From positions 168,444 through 232,443 of the forward strand of contig WRBC01000001.1 in the NCBI GenBank assembly GCA_009779855.1: 64,000 bases of DNA, in the 5' to 3' direction. A program made the translations under genes and the position numbers. Position 1 is the stretch's first letter. Each line of letters begins with the position of its first letter. Of this stretch, positions 18,749 to 29,090 are shown one piece after another. The notes under the pieces were generated by a model that did no database searches, had not been told where the DNA came from, and worked only from the letters and a program-made list of their open reading frames with translations. The stretch is from Coriobacteriia bacterium. Its GTDB lineage: Bacteria; Actinomycetota; Coriobacteriia; WRKU01; WQUG01.

Positions 18749-19420
18749 ATGTCAAAAAATGCCCTGATAGTATGTCCTCTGGTAAAGTCAGAGGATTGTA
18801 GTGAGGTTTACAGCTTAAGGACGTATGACCTCACCATAGCCGTCGATGCTGGTGCAGAGTGGTTCAGAGGCCTGGAGGTTACCCCAGATTTCGCTGTTGG
18901 AGACTTTGACTCAACAGATAGTAAAACGTTTACCTGGCTGGAAGAATCTGGTACTCAAATTAAGCAGGTGTCTCACGATAAAGAGTTTTCTGATCTAGAG
19001 CTTGCGCTTGCGCTATGCGAGCAGCAAGGAATTCGAACGGCAATAATTATTGGTGCCCTTGGCGGAAGGATTGACCATCAATTATGCGTATTGGGCGCAC
19101 TTCAAAAAAGCACAATCCCTCAGCTCGTATTGAAGGGGAAGAATCAGACGGCCAGACTTCTTCGCACTGAAGAGGTACTTGTCCTAAACGGGCAGGACAA
19201 CAGCGGCACCTTTAGTGTTATTGCCCTTGAGTCAGCGACTGTTAGTATCCAGGGGGCTCGTTGGAACCTTGACCGCAGACAACTTACGCCTTTTTCTTCA
19301 GTAGGCCTGTCTAACGAGTATGCAGCAGGTGACGTCTCCATCAGGGTTCATTTTGGCAGTGCGCTTATCATTTGCAATGACTTGCTATACTATGACTCAT
19401 GGAATTTAAGGGAAAGTTAA
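18749..19420 (+). CDS. thiN: Thiamine pyrophosphokinase
   Basis: AVDAGAEWFRGLEVTPDFAVGDFDS, KEFSDLELAL, IIGALGGRIDHQL. Confidence 0.93.
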   Translation: MSKNALIVCPLVKSEDCSEVYSLRTYDLTIAVDAGAEWFRGLEVTPDFAVGDFDSTDSKTFTWLEESGTQIKQVSHDKEFSDLELALALCEQQGIRTAIIIGALGGRIDHQLCVLGALQKSTIPQLVLKGKNQTARLLRTEEVLVLNGQDNSGTFSVIALESATVSIQGARWNLDRRQLTPFSSVGLSNEYAAGDVSIRVHFGSALIICNDLLYYDSWNLRES

Positions 19421-20550
19421 AACTTGATCGGCGTACAAAGGATCTTGTCAAACGTCTAGAGCCTACCGATATTGCGCTGATTGATCACGTTGACATGGAT
19501 CGCGTTGCGGCCGAGAGCCTCATTGCGTCTGGCGTGCAATTGGTTGTAAATGCGCAACCTTCAATCTCTGGGGAATACCCCAATGTGGGCCCGCTTCTTC
19601 TTATGCAGGCAGGTGTTACGCTGCTTGACGATATTGGACAGGAACCTTTTGAGAAACTCAAAGAAGGGCAGAAGGTATCGATTAGTGATCAGGGAAACCT
19701 TTTTAAGGGAAGTGAAGCTACCCGAAAAGGTTTCATTGCCTCAGGTACGTTCCAGACCCTTGAATCAATTGAGGCTTCTTATCGCGAGGCGCAGAAACAG
19801 GTTAGTGCTCGACTAGAAGAGTTCGCGCAAAATACCTTAAAGTATCTGTCAAAAGAGAAAAATATTATCTCTGATGATCAGTGGGTGCCTCCCATCACGA
19901 CCCCTATAGAGGACCGTCATGTCTTAGTGGTTGTGCGTGGCTATCACTATAAAGAAGATTTGAAAGTGTTGCGCGCCTATATTCGGGAAATGAAGCCTGT
20001 ACTTATTGGTGTTGATGGTGGTGCAGATGCTTTATTAGAGGCAGGATTTAAGCCCCATATAATAGTCGGAGACATGGACTCAGTGTCTCCTCAGGCCTTA
20101 AAGTCAGGGGCAGAACTGATTGTCCATGCTTACGCGGACGGACGCGCCCCTGGGCTGGAGCCCTTGCAGGAGCTTGGCTTGGCAGAAAGCGAAAAGACGT
20201 TTATTTGGCCGTTGACCGCTACCAGTGAGGATTTAGCCCTGATACTTGCATGGGAGAAAGGTGCAGACCTTATTGTGGCGGTAGGCACTCATAATAACTT
20301 AATAGAGTATTTGGATAAGGGACGTAAGGGTATGGCATCAACTTTCCTAGTGCGTCTTAAGACAGGGCCAAAATTGGTTGATGCAAAGGGTGTAAGTAGG
20401 CTTTATAGGTCGAGCGTTTCACCAGGAATGCTTTTTCCTTTGATTTTTGCTGGGTTGGTGGTTTTACTGACACTGTTTTATGTATCGCCGGACGCAAATA
20501 ACATTGTCCGTTTGATTTTACTGCGCATAGGATTGTTGTTAGGGATATAA
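19399..20550 (+). CDS. steA: SteA-like putative cytokinetic ring protein (TPK-fold domain, C-terminal TM)
   Basis: ALIDHVDMDRVAAESLIASGVQLVVNAQPSISGEYPNVGPLLL; GVDGGADALLEAGFKPHIIVGDMDSVS; C-terminal TMs. Confidence 0.82.
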   Translation: MEFKGKLKLDRRTKDLVKRLEPTDIALIDHVDMDRVAAESLIASGVQLVVNAQPSISGEYPNVGPLLLMQAGVTLLDDIGQEPFEKLKEGQKVSISDQGNLFKGSEATRKGFIASGTFQTLESIEASYREAQKQVSARLEEFAQNTLKYLSKEKNIISDDQWVPPITTPIEDRHVLVVVRGYHYKEDLKVLRAYIREMKPVLIGVDGGADALLEAGFKPHIIVGDMDSVSPQALKSGAELIVHAYADGRAPGLEPLQELGLAESEKTFIWPLTATSEDLALILAWEKGADLIVAVGTHNNLIEYLDKGRKGMASTFLVRLKTGPKLVDAKGVSRLYRSSVSPGMLFPLIFAGLVVLLTLFYVSPDANNIVRLILLRIGLLLGI

Positions 20551-20568
20551 AAGTGAGAGGTTGTCTTT

Positions 20569-21357
20569 ATGTATAACATGCGCTATCACTTAGCGTCGCT
20601 GATTGCGGTATTTCTTGCACTTTCTATAGGTTTGCTTTTGGGTGGGCTTATAGCAGAAAGTACCCCTGAAACAGTGCACAATGCCATAGTTGAAGATATC
20701 CAGCGAGACATTGCACAAACGCGAGAAACTAACGAGCGTTTACTGGCAGATAATGTTGTTGCCTTTGATTTTGCTGATATGTTGTTGGATGATTTTGTTA
20801 CAGACAAACTAGAGGGCCATGAGGTTTTGATACTGGGTGAAGAGGGGCAAGAACTTCAGTTGGCGATTAGTGGTCTTGAAGCTGCAGGTGCCACTATTAT
20901 TCACGCAACCCCAGAATTTGATGAAGTAAATAATGCGTGGGCGGTGCAATATGCTGATGGAGTTCAAGAAGCCAAATACGATGGTATTGTTAATGTGTTT
21001 CAGCCAGAAAGTGAAGCAAGCGAATTCCTCAGTGACTACTTTGTATTTTTGCGAGAAACTCAAAGCTATTATGAGGTTCCTCTGATATTTGCGACCGTTG
21101 ATGACGCTGAGGGTGAGCTTATATCCTATGCATGGGAAGAAGGTTTTTCTGGTACAAACCAGCTAGGGAATCGCTATGGTACCTATACCTTAGTCGTCTT
21201 ATTGGCCAGTATGACAGAGGGCAAGTATGGCACAACAGCAGACGCGATTGCTTTGTACCCTCCTGTTCCTGATAGCTTTGTATCCTCTGAAGACACACAG
21301 GTTGCTGGGCAAGAAGACGGAGCATTAGGTGCAACTGACCAGACAACAGAGGAGTAG
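20569..21357 (+). CDS. SteB/MctB-like membrane-anchored protein
   Basis: YNMRYHLASLIAVFLALSIGLLLGGLIAE N-terminal TM with coiled coil; adjacent to steA. Confidence 0.8.
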   Translation: MYNMRYHLASLIAVFLALSIGLLLGGLIAESTPETVHNAIVEDIQRDIAQTRETNERLLADNVVAFDFADMLLDDFVTDKLEGHEVLILGEEGQELQLAISGLEAAGATIIHATPEFDEVNNAWAVQYADGVQEAKYDGIVNVFQPESEASEFLSDYFVFLRETQSYYEVPLIFATVDDAEGELISYAWEEGFSGTNQLGNRYGTYTLVVLLASMTEGKYGTTADAIALYPPVPDSFVSSEDTQVAGQEDGALGATDQTTEE

Positions 21358-21512
21358 CTGCGAAGGTAACCATTTCTTGTCTTGCCCCGCTTACTTGCGC
21401 GACGCACAAGTTCTATCGTATTATATTTGATTGCATGTTTTTTCAGTGGCTATTTTGGTTTCTCCGCACAAATAAGTGGGAAAGCATAGGCCACCTAACC
21501 CGGAGGTGAATT

Positions 21513-21959
21513 TTGTCAGTTAAGATTCGTTTAGCACGCCACGGTGCAAAGAAGGCACCTTATTTTCGTGTTGTAGTTGCTGATTCGCGTATGCCACGCA
21601 ATGGTCGCTTTATTCAAATTGTTGGACGTTATAATCCACGTGTGAAGCCTTTGGATATCGAACTAGACACAGAAGCTGTAGATGAGTGGATTGCAAAGGG
21701 TGCCCAACCTACAGAAGCTGCTGCAAAAATCATTGCTATTGCAAAGGGCGAGAAAGAGATGGCTCCTCCGAAAGAAAAGCTCTCTAAGCGCGCTGTTGCA
21801 AAGAAGGAAGCTGAAGAGGCCGCTGCAAAAGAAGCAGCAGAAGCTGCAGCCGCAGAAAAAGCTGCTGCCGAAGAGGCTGCTAAAGCTGAAGCTGAAGCCG
21901 CAAAAGAAGAAGAGTCTGCTGAGGCTGAAGAGGGCGCTGAAGAGCCTAAAGAGGATTAG
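21513..21959 (+). CDS. rpsP: 30S ribosomal protein S16 with long Ala/Glu/Lys-rich C-terminal extension
   Basis: [44 protein letters not shown] start with GGAGGTGA SD. Confidence 0.96.
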   Translation: MSVKIRLARHGAKKAPYFRVVVADSRMPRNGRFIQIVGRYNPRVKPLDIELDTEAVDEWIAKGAQPTEAAAKIIAIAKGEKEMAPPKEKLSKRAVAKKEAEEAAAKEAAEAAAAEKAAAEEAAKAEAEAAKEEESAEAEEGAEEPKED

Positions 21960-21962
21960 TAC

Positions 21963-22229
21963 ATGTCAACACAGGTTGATGAGGCACATATTAAGCGTGT
22001 CGAGGAGCTTGCTCGCTATGTAATAGATGGATTGGTAGACAATCCTGGTTCGGCGAGCATCGAGACTAGCCTAGAAGAAGGCTCTCTGCGTATAATTATA
22101 GAAGCTGATCCTGAGGATGTTGGAAAAATTATAGGACGTGGCGGGCGCACTATTAAGTCGATTCGCACGTTAGCACGCGCATCAGTTGCAACACCTTCGC
22201 TGCATGTAGACATTGATGTCGAAGGATAG
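21963..22229 (+). CDS. khpA: KH-domain RNA-binding protein KhpA/YlqC
   Basis: EADPEDVGKIIGRGGRTIKSIRTLARASV. Confidence 0.92.
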   Translation: MSTQVDEAHIKRVEELARYVIDGLVDNPGSASIETSLEEGSLRIIIEADPEDVGKIIGRGGRTIKSIRTLARASVATPSLHVDIDVEG

Positions 22230-22869
22230 TCAAAAAAGTGCACGTTTTGCGACCTTAGGTTGCATACACAGAACGCAAGGTAAAAACGGAGAGGTCTCAA
22301 TGCGCTTAAGCAGTAATGCTTACGGCACAGATAAGCAGACCTCTTTTTCAATTGCGGGTACTCTTGAGAACGCTTTGGAGCAGGAGCAAGACTGTCCACT
22401 GCAGCTCTGTGCAGAGATTCTAGATCTAAGTTCTGTTTGGTTAATACCCCCACCATTAAATAATCGTCACCTTAAGACAGAGGCCGTCCGTATTGCCGCG
22501 GATAGATTGCTGCTTAACTTCGCAGGCGTAGATGATAGGATCTCTGCTCGTGATTTGGTAGGACGTGATGTACTTGTGCATCGCAGCGATGTGCCTGATA
22601 ACCTTTTGGCGGCCCTAGATAAATGTCAGTCAGCCTCTTTCGATGAGGGAAGTTTTGGCTTGGGACTAGAGGTTCATAGTGACAGCCATGGGCACTTAGG
22701 TACCGTGACAGAAGTTATTGAGACAGGGGCTAACCTTGTGTGGGTAGTGACAGGAGATAACTATGGTGAAGTGCTTTTACCAGTAATCGATGATTGCATA
22801 CTTGATATCGACGAAAATGCAGGGGCAGCGACCGTTGTCGTAATGAAGGGTCTCATTAATGAGGATTGA
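22216..22869 (+). CDS. rimM: 16S rRNA processing protein RimM
   Basis: Operon position between khpA and trmD; FATLGCIHRTQGKNGEVSMRL and PRC-barrel-like GTVTEVIETGANLVWVV. Confidence 0.88.
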   Translation: MSKDSQKSARFATLGCIHRTQGKNGEVSMRLSSNAYGTDKQTSFSIAGTLENALEQEQDCPLQLCAEILDLSSVWLIPPPLNNRHLKTEAVRIAADRLLLNFAGVDDRISARDLVGRDVLVHRSDVPDNLLAALDKCQSASFDEGSFGLGLEVHSDSHGHLGTVTEVIETGANLVWVVTGDNYGEVLLPVIDDCILDIDENAGAATVVVMKGLINED

Positions 22870-23539
22870 TGTTCTCTCAATCTTTCCTGGGATGTTTGAC
22901 GGGGTTATCAACGAATCTATCCTGAAGATTGCTCAGCGCGAAGAAGCTCTTGAATTTTATGCCCACGATTTGCGTGATTGGACGCACGATCTTCACCGTA
23001 GTGTGGACGACAGTCCGTATGGGGGAGGGGCAGGCATGGTCATGAAGGTTGAGCCTCTTGCAAATGCCATTGAAGCAATCACAGCACTAGATGTACGCAA
23101 GCCACATATCGTGTTTATGGCACCTGTTGGTAAACAGTTTTCACAGGGCGTAGCTGCAGAATATGCGGGGTATGACCGCCTTCTTTTAGTGTGCGGACGT
23201 TACGAAGGCTTTGATGAACGTGCCTTTGATTGGGCAGATGACTGTCTATCTATAGGGGACTACGTTCTTGCAGGAGGAGAGTTGCCGGCAATGGTGGTTA
23301 TAGAGGCAGTAACAAGATTGCTGCCAAGTGTGCTGGGTAATTCTATGAGCATTATTGAAGAGTCTTTTTCTGCAGATAATGATGGCTTACTTGAACACCC
23401 TCAATATACACGGCCTGCGGACTTCCGTGGGAAGACAGTGCCTAAGGTATTGCTCTCAGGTAATCATGCAGAAATAGAAAAGTGGAGAAAAAAGCAGTCA
23501 CTTATGCGTACGCAAGAACGCAGACCCGACCTTTTGTAG
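22859..23539 (+). CDS. trmD: tRNA (guanine-N1)-methyltransferase TrmD
   Basis: MRIDVLSIFPGMFDG, DDSPYGGGAGMVMKVEPL, CGRYEGFDER, SIGDYVLAGGELPAMV. Confidence 0.98.
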   Translation: MRIDVLSIFPGMFDGVINESILKIAQREEALEFYAHDLRDWTHDLHRSVDDSPYGGGAGMVMKVEPLANAIEAITALDVRKPHIVFMAPVGKQFSQGVAAEYAGYDRLLLVCGRYEGFDERAFDWADDCLSIGDYVLAGGELPAMVVIEAVTRLLPSVLGNSMSIIEESFSADNDGLLEHPQYTRPADFRGKTVPKVLLSGNHAEIEKWRKKQSLMRTQERRPDLL

Positions 23540-23712
23540 ACTAAGGGCAGCCCTGCAGGATTAGCGGCAGTCCTGCAGATGACGGGTAAGCGATAAAGGG
23601 TAGACTTCGATAGTTCTTTTCTGGGTGACCCTTTAGCATCAAGGCTAATTTATGCGACTTTTGTTTGATAGAATGACCTGTCAATCACATGAACATTTGA
23701 GAGGATTCGTCC

Positions 23713-24381
23713 ATGAACCCAGCAGATAATAGGTCAACTTACCCGCATGGTCAGCAAATTAGTCCCCCAGTGTCACATCAACAAGATTCCTTGCCTCAGG
23801 CACAAGAGACGAAACTTGACACGAGGGGGGTTACAGGCAGGTGGCTGGTAGAAACTGCCGCACTTGTTCTTTTGGCATTTGTGATTGCCATGGGCGTTAG
23901 GGCATTTATCGTTGAGCCCTATCGTATTCCAACAGGATCAATGCTTCCAACCATTCAGATTGATGACCACATCCTAATCTACCGACTAGGTACGCATTTG
24001 GGATCAACCCCAGACCAGCAAGACATCATCGTGTTTAATGATTTCGCAAGTGAATTCCCTAATTTGGTAAAGCGTGTTGTCGCCACAGAAGGGCAGGTAA
24101 TAGACTTTACCCCTGAAGGGCAGGTTATTGTTGATGGTGTTATGCTGCAGGAACCTTATTTGCAAATCCCTTCCTCAACCTTTCCTCTACCGCCAGATTC
24201 CAGCTTAGGTGTTGCCCTTGAATACCCCTTTACGGTTCCTGAAGGGCATGTTTTTGTCTTGGGCGATAACCGGGAGCGAAGTTCCGACAGTAGAGCATTT
24301 GGACCAGTACCTCTAGCTGAAGTAAAAGGAGTGGCTTTTTTCACCTATTGGCCAATAAATCACTTTGCTACACTGGAATAG
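23713..24381 (+). CDS. lepB: Signal peptidase I
   Basis: FIVEPYRIPTGSMLPTIQIDD, LVKRVVATEGQ, VFVLGDNRERSSDSR. Confidence 0.96.
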   Translation: MNPADNRSTYPHGQQISPPVSHQQDSLPQAQETKLDTRGVTGRWLVETAALVLLAFVIAMGVRAFIVEPYRIPTGSMLPTIQIDDHILIYRLGTHLGSTPDQQDIIVFNDFASEFPNLVKRVVATEGQVIDFTPEGQVIVDGVMLQEPYLQIPSSTFPLPPDSSLGVALEYPFTVPEGHVFVLGDNRERSSDSRAFGPVPLAEVKGVAFFTYWPINHFATLE

Positions 24382-24652
24382 CCGAACATGTTTAGTGCTC
24401 ACAGTGTCCAATGCTTGCATAAAAATCGGTGCAAGATAGAGGTCATAAGAGCACCTAAGAGAATTTAGTGATATACTTGCTAGCTGTTGACAACTGAATT
24501 GTGTGCTGCCATAGACAGTCGGTTCTCTGTGGGTTCTGCTCGTTTGCAGAATGAAGGAGAGTAATGAAGCCCTTTGCTGGTGCTTCGCCTACCGAGGTAG
24601 TCGTTTAGATACAGGAGACAGATTCATGCTGGACTGACTCCGCCTCTTTCGG

Positions 24653-24683
24653 CCCTCGTGACAAACTGTTTCGAGGGTTTTTT
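24653..24683 (+). terminator. Intrinsic terminator/attenuator hairpin in the rplJ leader
   Basis: CCCTCG TGACAAACTGTTT CGAGGG followed by TTTTTTG; sits about 85 nt upstream of rplJ, as in L10-leader attenuation arrangements. Confidence 0.7.
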
Positions 24684-24752
24684 GTTGCCGTAGTCTACTT
24701 AGGGTTACGGCAACAAAGTGCAGCGACGTTCAGGAACAAGAACGAACTGCAT

Positions 24753-25289
24753 TTGAAGGGAGGATATATGCCTGCAAAATCAAAATTAGCCGTTGTAGCA
24801 GAGATTAAGGAACGCTTTAATACCTGTCCAAATGTGCTTTTAGTTGACTACCGTGGACTGAATGTTCAGTCTGTGTCGCAGTTGCGTGGTGATTTGCGCG
24901 AAGCTGGTGGTGAGATGGTTGTCTACAAGAACACTTTGACACAGATTGCTATGCGTGAACTTGCTTTGCCCTCAATGGAAGATTTGCTTGAAGGTCCTAG
25001 CGCCTTCATTTTCTCTGGGGATGATCCCGTGCCTTGTGCAAAGATACTTGCAAACTTTGCGAAAGAAAATGAAGCACTAGAGCTCAAGGGTGGCTTGGTG
25101 CAAAGCCAAGTTATCGACGAATCAGGACTGAAAGCACTCGCAACTTTGCCTTCGCGCGAAGAATTGCTTGCAAAGCTTTTGGGAACCATCAGCAATCCAG
25201 CACGTGGTACAGTCACTGTACTTTCTGGACCAGCTCGTGGACTGGTTACGGCACTTTCTGCTCTACGCGATCAGAAGGAAGCTGCGTAA
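24753..25289 (+). CDS. rplJ: 50S ribosomal protein L10
   Basis: KSKLAVVAEIKERF..VLLVDYRGLNVQSVSQLRGDLREAG; likely start 24768 (MPAKSK). Confidence 0.96.
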   Translation: MKGGYMPAKSKLAVVAEIKERFNTCPNVLLVDYRGLNVQSVSQLRGDLREAGGEMVVYKNTLTQIAMRELALPSMEDLLEGPSAFIFSGDDPVPCAKILANFAKENEALELKGGLVQSQVIDESGLKALATLPSREELLAKLLGTISNPARGTVTVLSGPARGLVTALSALRDQKEAA

Positions 25290-25393
25290 CACGCAACAAG
25301 CTGTACGAAGAATCGTGCAGCGAACTGCTCTGTGCGTAAGCAGGGTAGTCGCATATTAGAAAAAGGAAAACATTACCGAAAGGATATTTAACA

Positions 25394-25780
25394 ATGGCTG
25401 TAACACGTGATGAAATTATTGAAGCTTTAAAGGCAATGCCAGCTCTAGAACTGTCAGAGCTTGTGACAGAACTAGAAGAAGTATTTGGCGTTAGCGCTGC
25501 TGCACCTATGGCAGTTGTAGCTGGCGGTGCTGCTGCAGGTGGCGGCGATGCTGCTGCGGCAGAAGAGAAGAGCGAATTTGACGTAGTCCTAGAAGGATTC
25601 GGTGATAACAAGATCGCCGTAATCAAGGTAGTTCGCGGAATCACAGGCCTCGGTCTAAAAGAAGCGAAAGAAATGGTAGAGGGTGCTCCAAAGCCAGTCG
25701 CTGAAGGTGTAGCAAAAGATAAGGCTGAAGAAATGAAGAAAGAACTAGAAGAAGCAGGAGCTGCAGTAACTCTAAAGTAA
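25394..25780 (+). CDS. rplL: 50S ribosomal protein L7/L12
   Basis: [45 protein letters not shown]. Confidence 0.99.
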   Translation: MAVTRDEIIEALKAMPALELSELVTELEEVFGVSAAAPMAVVAGGAAAGGGDAAAAEEKSEFDVVLEGFGDNKIAVIKVVRGITGLGLKEAKEMVEGAPKPVAEGVAKDKAEEMKKELEEAGAAVTLK

Positions 25781-25802
25781 GTTACTCGCTTGCATCTTTT
25801 TT

Positions 25803-25836
25803 AGAGACCATGCCAGTAAGGTGTGGTCTCTTTTTC
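25803..25836 (+). terminator. Rho-independent terminator after rplL
   Basis: AGAGACCA (25803-25810) / TGGTCTCT (25824-25831) followed by TTTTC. Confidence 0.88.
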
Positions 25837-25854
25837 TTGGCTATAATAGAAGCC

Positions 25855-26568
25855 ATGGAATCACTCTATGCTCATGATAATGAACCCCTCATCAGTTTGC
25901 ACGATGTAAATAAGGTGTATGAAACCGGTGGAGTTCACTTTTCGGCACTCAAGGATGTAAATCTTCAAGTATTTCCTAGCGAGTTTGTGGGACTTATTGG
26001 AAAATCAGGCAGTGGCAAGACGACGCTCATTAACATGATTACAGGAATCGATCATCTGACTTCGGGTGAAATCTGGATAGACGGAACCCCCGTGCATACC
26101 TTAAATGAGAACCGAATGGCTATTTGGCGCGGTCACACAATAGGTGTTGTATTTCAATTCTTTCAACTTTTGCCAACGTTGACAGCGATTGAGAACGTTA
26201 TGCTGCCTATGGATTTTTGCGATGTTCATGCACGCAGCGATCGAAGTGAGGTTGCCCTGTACTACCTAGAACAGGTGGAAATGGCTGATCATGCGCATAA
26301 GCTGCCCACGGAATTGTCTGGCGGTCAACAGCAACGTGTAGCCATTGCGCGCGCACTTGCCAATGATCCGCCTCTTATTGTTGCAGATGAACCTACGGGG
26401 AACCTAGACAGTAAAACGGCTGACGCGGTCTTTGGCCTTTTTGAACGTCTGGTAGACAGCGGCAAGACAATTGTGATGGTAACGCATGACAATGACTTAG
26501 CGCAGCGTGTAACACGCAGCTTACTTGTAGCAGACGGTCAGATCACAGATGACATTAAAGCCCCTTAA
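25855..26568 (+). CDS. ABC transporter ATP-binding protein (LolD/MacB type)
   Basis: [42 protein letters not shown]. Confidence 0.95.
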   Translation: MESLYAHDNEPLISLHDVNKVYETGGVHFSALKDVNLQVFPSEFVGLIGKSGSGKTTLINMITGIDHLTSGEIWIDGTPVHTLNENRMAIWRGHTIGVVFQFFQLLPTLTAIENVMLPMDFCDVHARSDRSEVALYYLEQVEMADHAHKLPTELSGGQQQRVAIARALANDPPLIVADEPTGNLDSKTADAVFGLFERLVDSGKTIVMVTHDNDLAQRVTRSLLVADGQITDDIKAP

Positions 26569-29047
26569 ACAGATTTCCCCGCGTCTTATAAAGGTGCTCC
26601 GTGACCTTACTGCCAACAAATCACGAACTCTCTTAGTTATCCTTTCTATAGCGGTAGGAATTTATGCGATTGCTGCAACATTGGGTGCGCGACAAGTGCT
26701 CATGCGTGAATTTGAAGAGGGTTTTGAAGAAAGTAAAAAGTTCTCTATTTCTTACACCCTAAACGAAGAGTCAACGCGTGTTGAGGGGGTTCTGCGTCAG
26801 ATTGATTCGCGCGATGATGTCTTAGGTGTCAGCGGTAGACGTGTAGTTGCAGCAACATTTATACAGGTTCCAGCATACATGTCAGAGGCAGAGGCACTTT
26901 CGACACTTTCTGATTCGGATGAAGATAGAACTATTCTTAGCTTGCAGGCGGCTCCGGATAGTGAGTTTACCTCAGGTGCTGATGTCAATCATTTTTTCTC
27001 GCTAGAGCATCGTGTTTGGCCCCCAGGTCCGCAGGACATTATTATTGAGGCGAGTGCACTGCAGGTCTATGACCTCCGCATAGGGGACAGGCTATTCGTA
27101 GAGGTAGGTTCTGACAAGGCTATCTTTCGGATAGCTGGCTTTGCTCATGACATAAATGCTATCCCTACGATGTTTTTCAGTCAGGTCGAGGCTTTTGTTT
27201 CGATGAGCGCACTAGCGCAATTGAATTTGCCTGAAGAGCCTAATCGTGTGATGGTGCGGGTAGACCCCGAGCTCTCTCGAGTGGAAGTTGCAAGCATTGC
27301 AGAGAATATCCAGTCTCAGCATCTTGATTCTGCAGATATCATTGTTGATCGCATGGAAGTTCCTGAGCCAAATTTCCACTTTTTTGGTAGCTTGTTCGAG
27401 GCAGTAAGCGTGTTATTGCTCTTTATGGCTTTTATGGCACTTGCCCTGTCAGGATTTTTGGTCGTAACCACAACAAATGCAATCTTGATTCAGCAGACTA
27501 GACAGCTGGGGATTATGAAGGCTATCGGGGGTATGCGACGGCAAATCTCGACGCTCTATTTTGGCTTAGTGGCGGGCTATGGCATCCTTGCGCTTTTTAT
27601 CGGCATTCCAACGGGTATTTTATTTGGTCATGCGTTCATTAATTATGCGGCAGGAGTTTTGAATTTCCATGTCACAAGCATGGCTTATCCTGCTTGGGTT
27701 ATTGCACTTCTGGTCGCAGTTGGAATATTGCTTCCCGTCCTAGCTGCTTGGCTTCCGATTCAAAAAGGTGTACGAAGGCCCATTGTTGAAGTCCTTAGTT
27801 CTTATGCAAATACGGTAGGTTTTGGCAAGGGGTGGGTAGATCGTCTACTGGGAAAGGTCAGTTTTCTACCCAGGCCCACCGCACTTGCCCTCAGATCCAC
27901 TTTTTCGCGCAAAGGGAGACTTGTTTTAACTCTAACAACCTTGTTGCTCGCTTCTGGTGTTGTAATGTCAGTCTTTTCTGCTCATGCCTCTTTAGGACAT
28001 ACGGTAGATATGATTGGTGGTTGGTGGAAGTATGACACGCAAGTTCGTTTTGCTGCACCTGTGAATAATGAAGACTTGAAGCGCGTAGCTTATGATAATG
28101 ACGAGGTCATTTATGCGGAAACTTGGCTGGATACTCGTGCAACCATTGTGCGCCCAGATGGCACGAAAAACGACTCATTCTGGGCTCTGGGCGTTCCTCC
28201 TGAAACACGCATTCTAGACTTTGACTTTGAATACGGCAGGGCTCCAGAACCAGGGGAGCAAGGCATCATTATCGACACGGAACTTTTTGTAACAGAAGAC
28301 TATCTAGAACCCCCTGCAACAGTGGAGTTAATTATTGGTGGACAAGAGGTCGAACGTCCTGTTGTAGGTGTCGTGACAGGATCCTTACAGGGGGCTCACC
28401 TATATATGGACCGGGATGACCTGGCAGATCTCATGGGTATCTCTGGTGCATCGACACGCGTGCTTGTTCAGGCACAAGGGGGACAGTATTCACAGCCCAA
28501 CTTTCGTGCAGTGCAAGAACGTCTAGGTCTGCAGACAAGGCTTGCTGAATCACTGGATAGAAATTTTACCAATCAAAATCATAGAGTCATTTCAACGCAA
28601 ACTGCCGCAGAACAACTGCAGACGCAACGTGAACAGCTAGACATTCTCTCGACTTTTCTTATTATCATGGCAAGCGCACTGGCGGTTGTAGGGGTTATTG
28701 GCTTATCAGGCTCTATGACATTAAGTGTTATCGAGTCAACGCGTGAAATTGGAATAATGCGCTCAGTTGGCGCAAGTCATCTATCGATATTCGGTATCTA
28801 CATAACACAAGGTCTTGTGGTGGGGACTATATCATGGTTTTTCGGAGTCTTTTTGTCATGGCCGCTATCTTATGTGCTCATGATGGCATTAAGCATGACC
28901 TTAGAGATGCGCCTAGCTTATCTGTTTTCATTTGAAGGCGTAGTGATTTGGCTGGTATTTGTGTGGGTTATTTCCATCCTTGCAAGCCTATTACCAGCGT
29001 GGAGGGCTTCTCAAGTGTCTATTAGAGATGCCATTTCTCACGAGTAA
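26549..29047 (+). CDS. ABC transporter permease, FtsX/MacB type
   Basis: 832 aa with N-terminal TM, large extracytoplasmic domains and FtsX-like TM blocks; overlaps the ATPase gene. Confidence 0.9.
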   Translation: MTLKPLKQISPRLIKVLRDLTANKSRTLLVILSIAVGIYAIAATLGARQVLMREFEEGFEESKKFSISYTLNEESTRVEGVLRQIDSRDDVLGVSGRRVVAATFIQVPAYMSEAEALSTLSDSDEDRTILSLQAAPDSEFTSGADVNHFFSLEHRVWPPGPQDIIIEASALQVYDLRIGDRLFVEVGSDKAIFRIAGFAHDINAIPTMFFSQVEAFVSMSALAQLNLPEEPNRVMVRVDPELSRVEVASIAENIQSQHLDSADIIVDRMEVPEPNFHFFGSLFEAVSVLLLFMAFMALALSGFLVVTTTNAILIQQTRQLGIMKAIGGMRRQISTLYFGLVAGYGILALFIGIPTGILFGHAFINYAAGVLNFHVTSMAYPAWVIALLVAVGILLPVLAAWLPIQKGVRRPIVEVLSSYANTVGFGKGWVDRLLGKVSFLPRPTALALRSTFSRKGRLVLTLTTLLLASGVVMSVFSAHASLGHTVDMIGGWWKYDTQVRFAAPVNNEDLKRVAYDNDEVIYAETWLDTRATIVRPDGTKNDSFWALGVPPETRILDFDFEYGRAPEPGEQGIIIDTELFVTEDYLEPPATVELIIGGQEVERPVVGVVTGSLQGAHLYMDRDDLADLMGISGASTRVLVQAQGGQYSQPNFRAVQERLGLQTRLAESLDRNFTNQNHRVISTQTAAEQLQTQREQLDILSTFLIIMASALAVVGVIGLSGSMTLSVIESTREIGIMRSVGASHLSIFGIYITQGLVVGTISWFFGVFLSWPLSYVLMMALSMTLEMRLAYLFSFEGVVIWLVFVWVISILASLLPAWRASQVSIRDAISHE

Positions 29048-29090
29048 AATGATACAATGATGTGCGGATTCTTTGAGGGGAGTACGTCCT

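Noticed and set aside
21790-21940. Possible tandem DNA repeat in rpsP 3' end
   Set aside because: Explained by low-complexity GCT/GAA/AAA codons for the Ala/Glu/Lys tail, no exact repeat unit.
21682-22023. 113-aa plus-strand Lys/Leu-rich ORF overlapping rpsP
   Set aside because: Frame-shifted reading of the low-complexity S16 tail.
23553-23578. CTGCAGGA/TCCTGCAG hairpin after trmD as terminator
   Set aside because: Perfect 8-bp stem but no U-tract; not called as a terminator.
25810-25854. ORF-track start of ABC ATPase at 25810
   Set aside because: That ATG lies inside the rplL terminator stem; 25855 start is more plausible.
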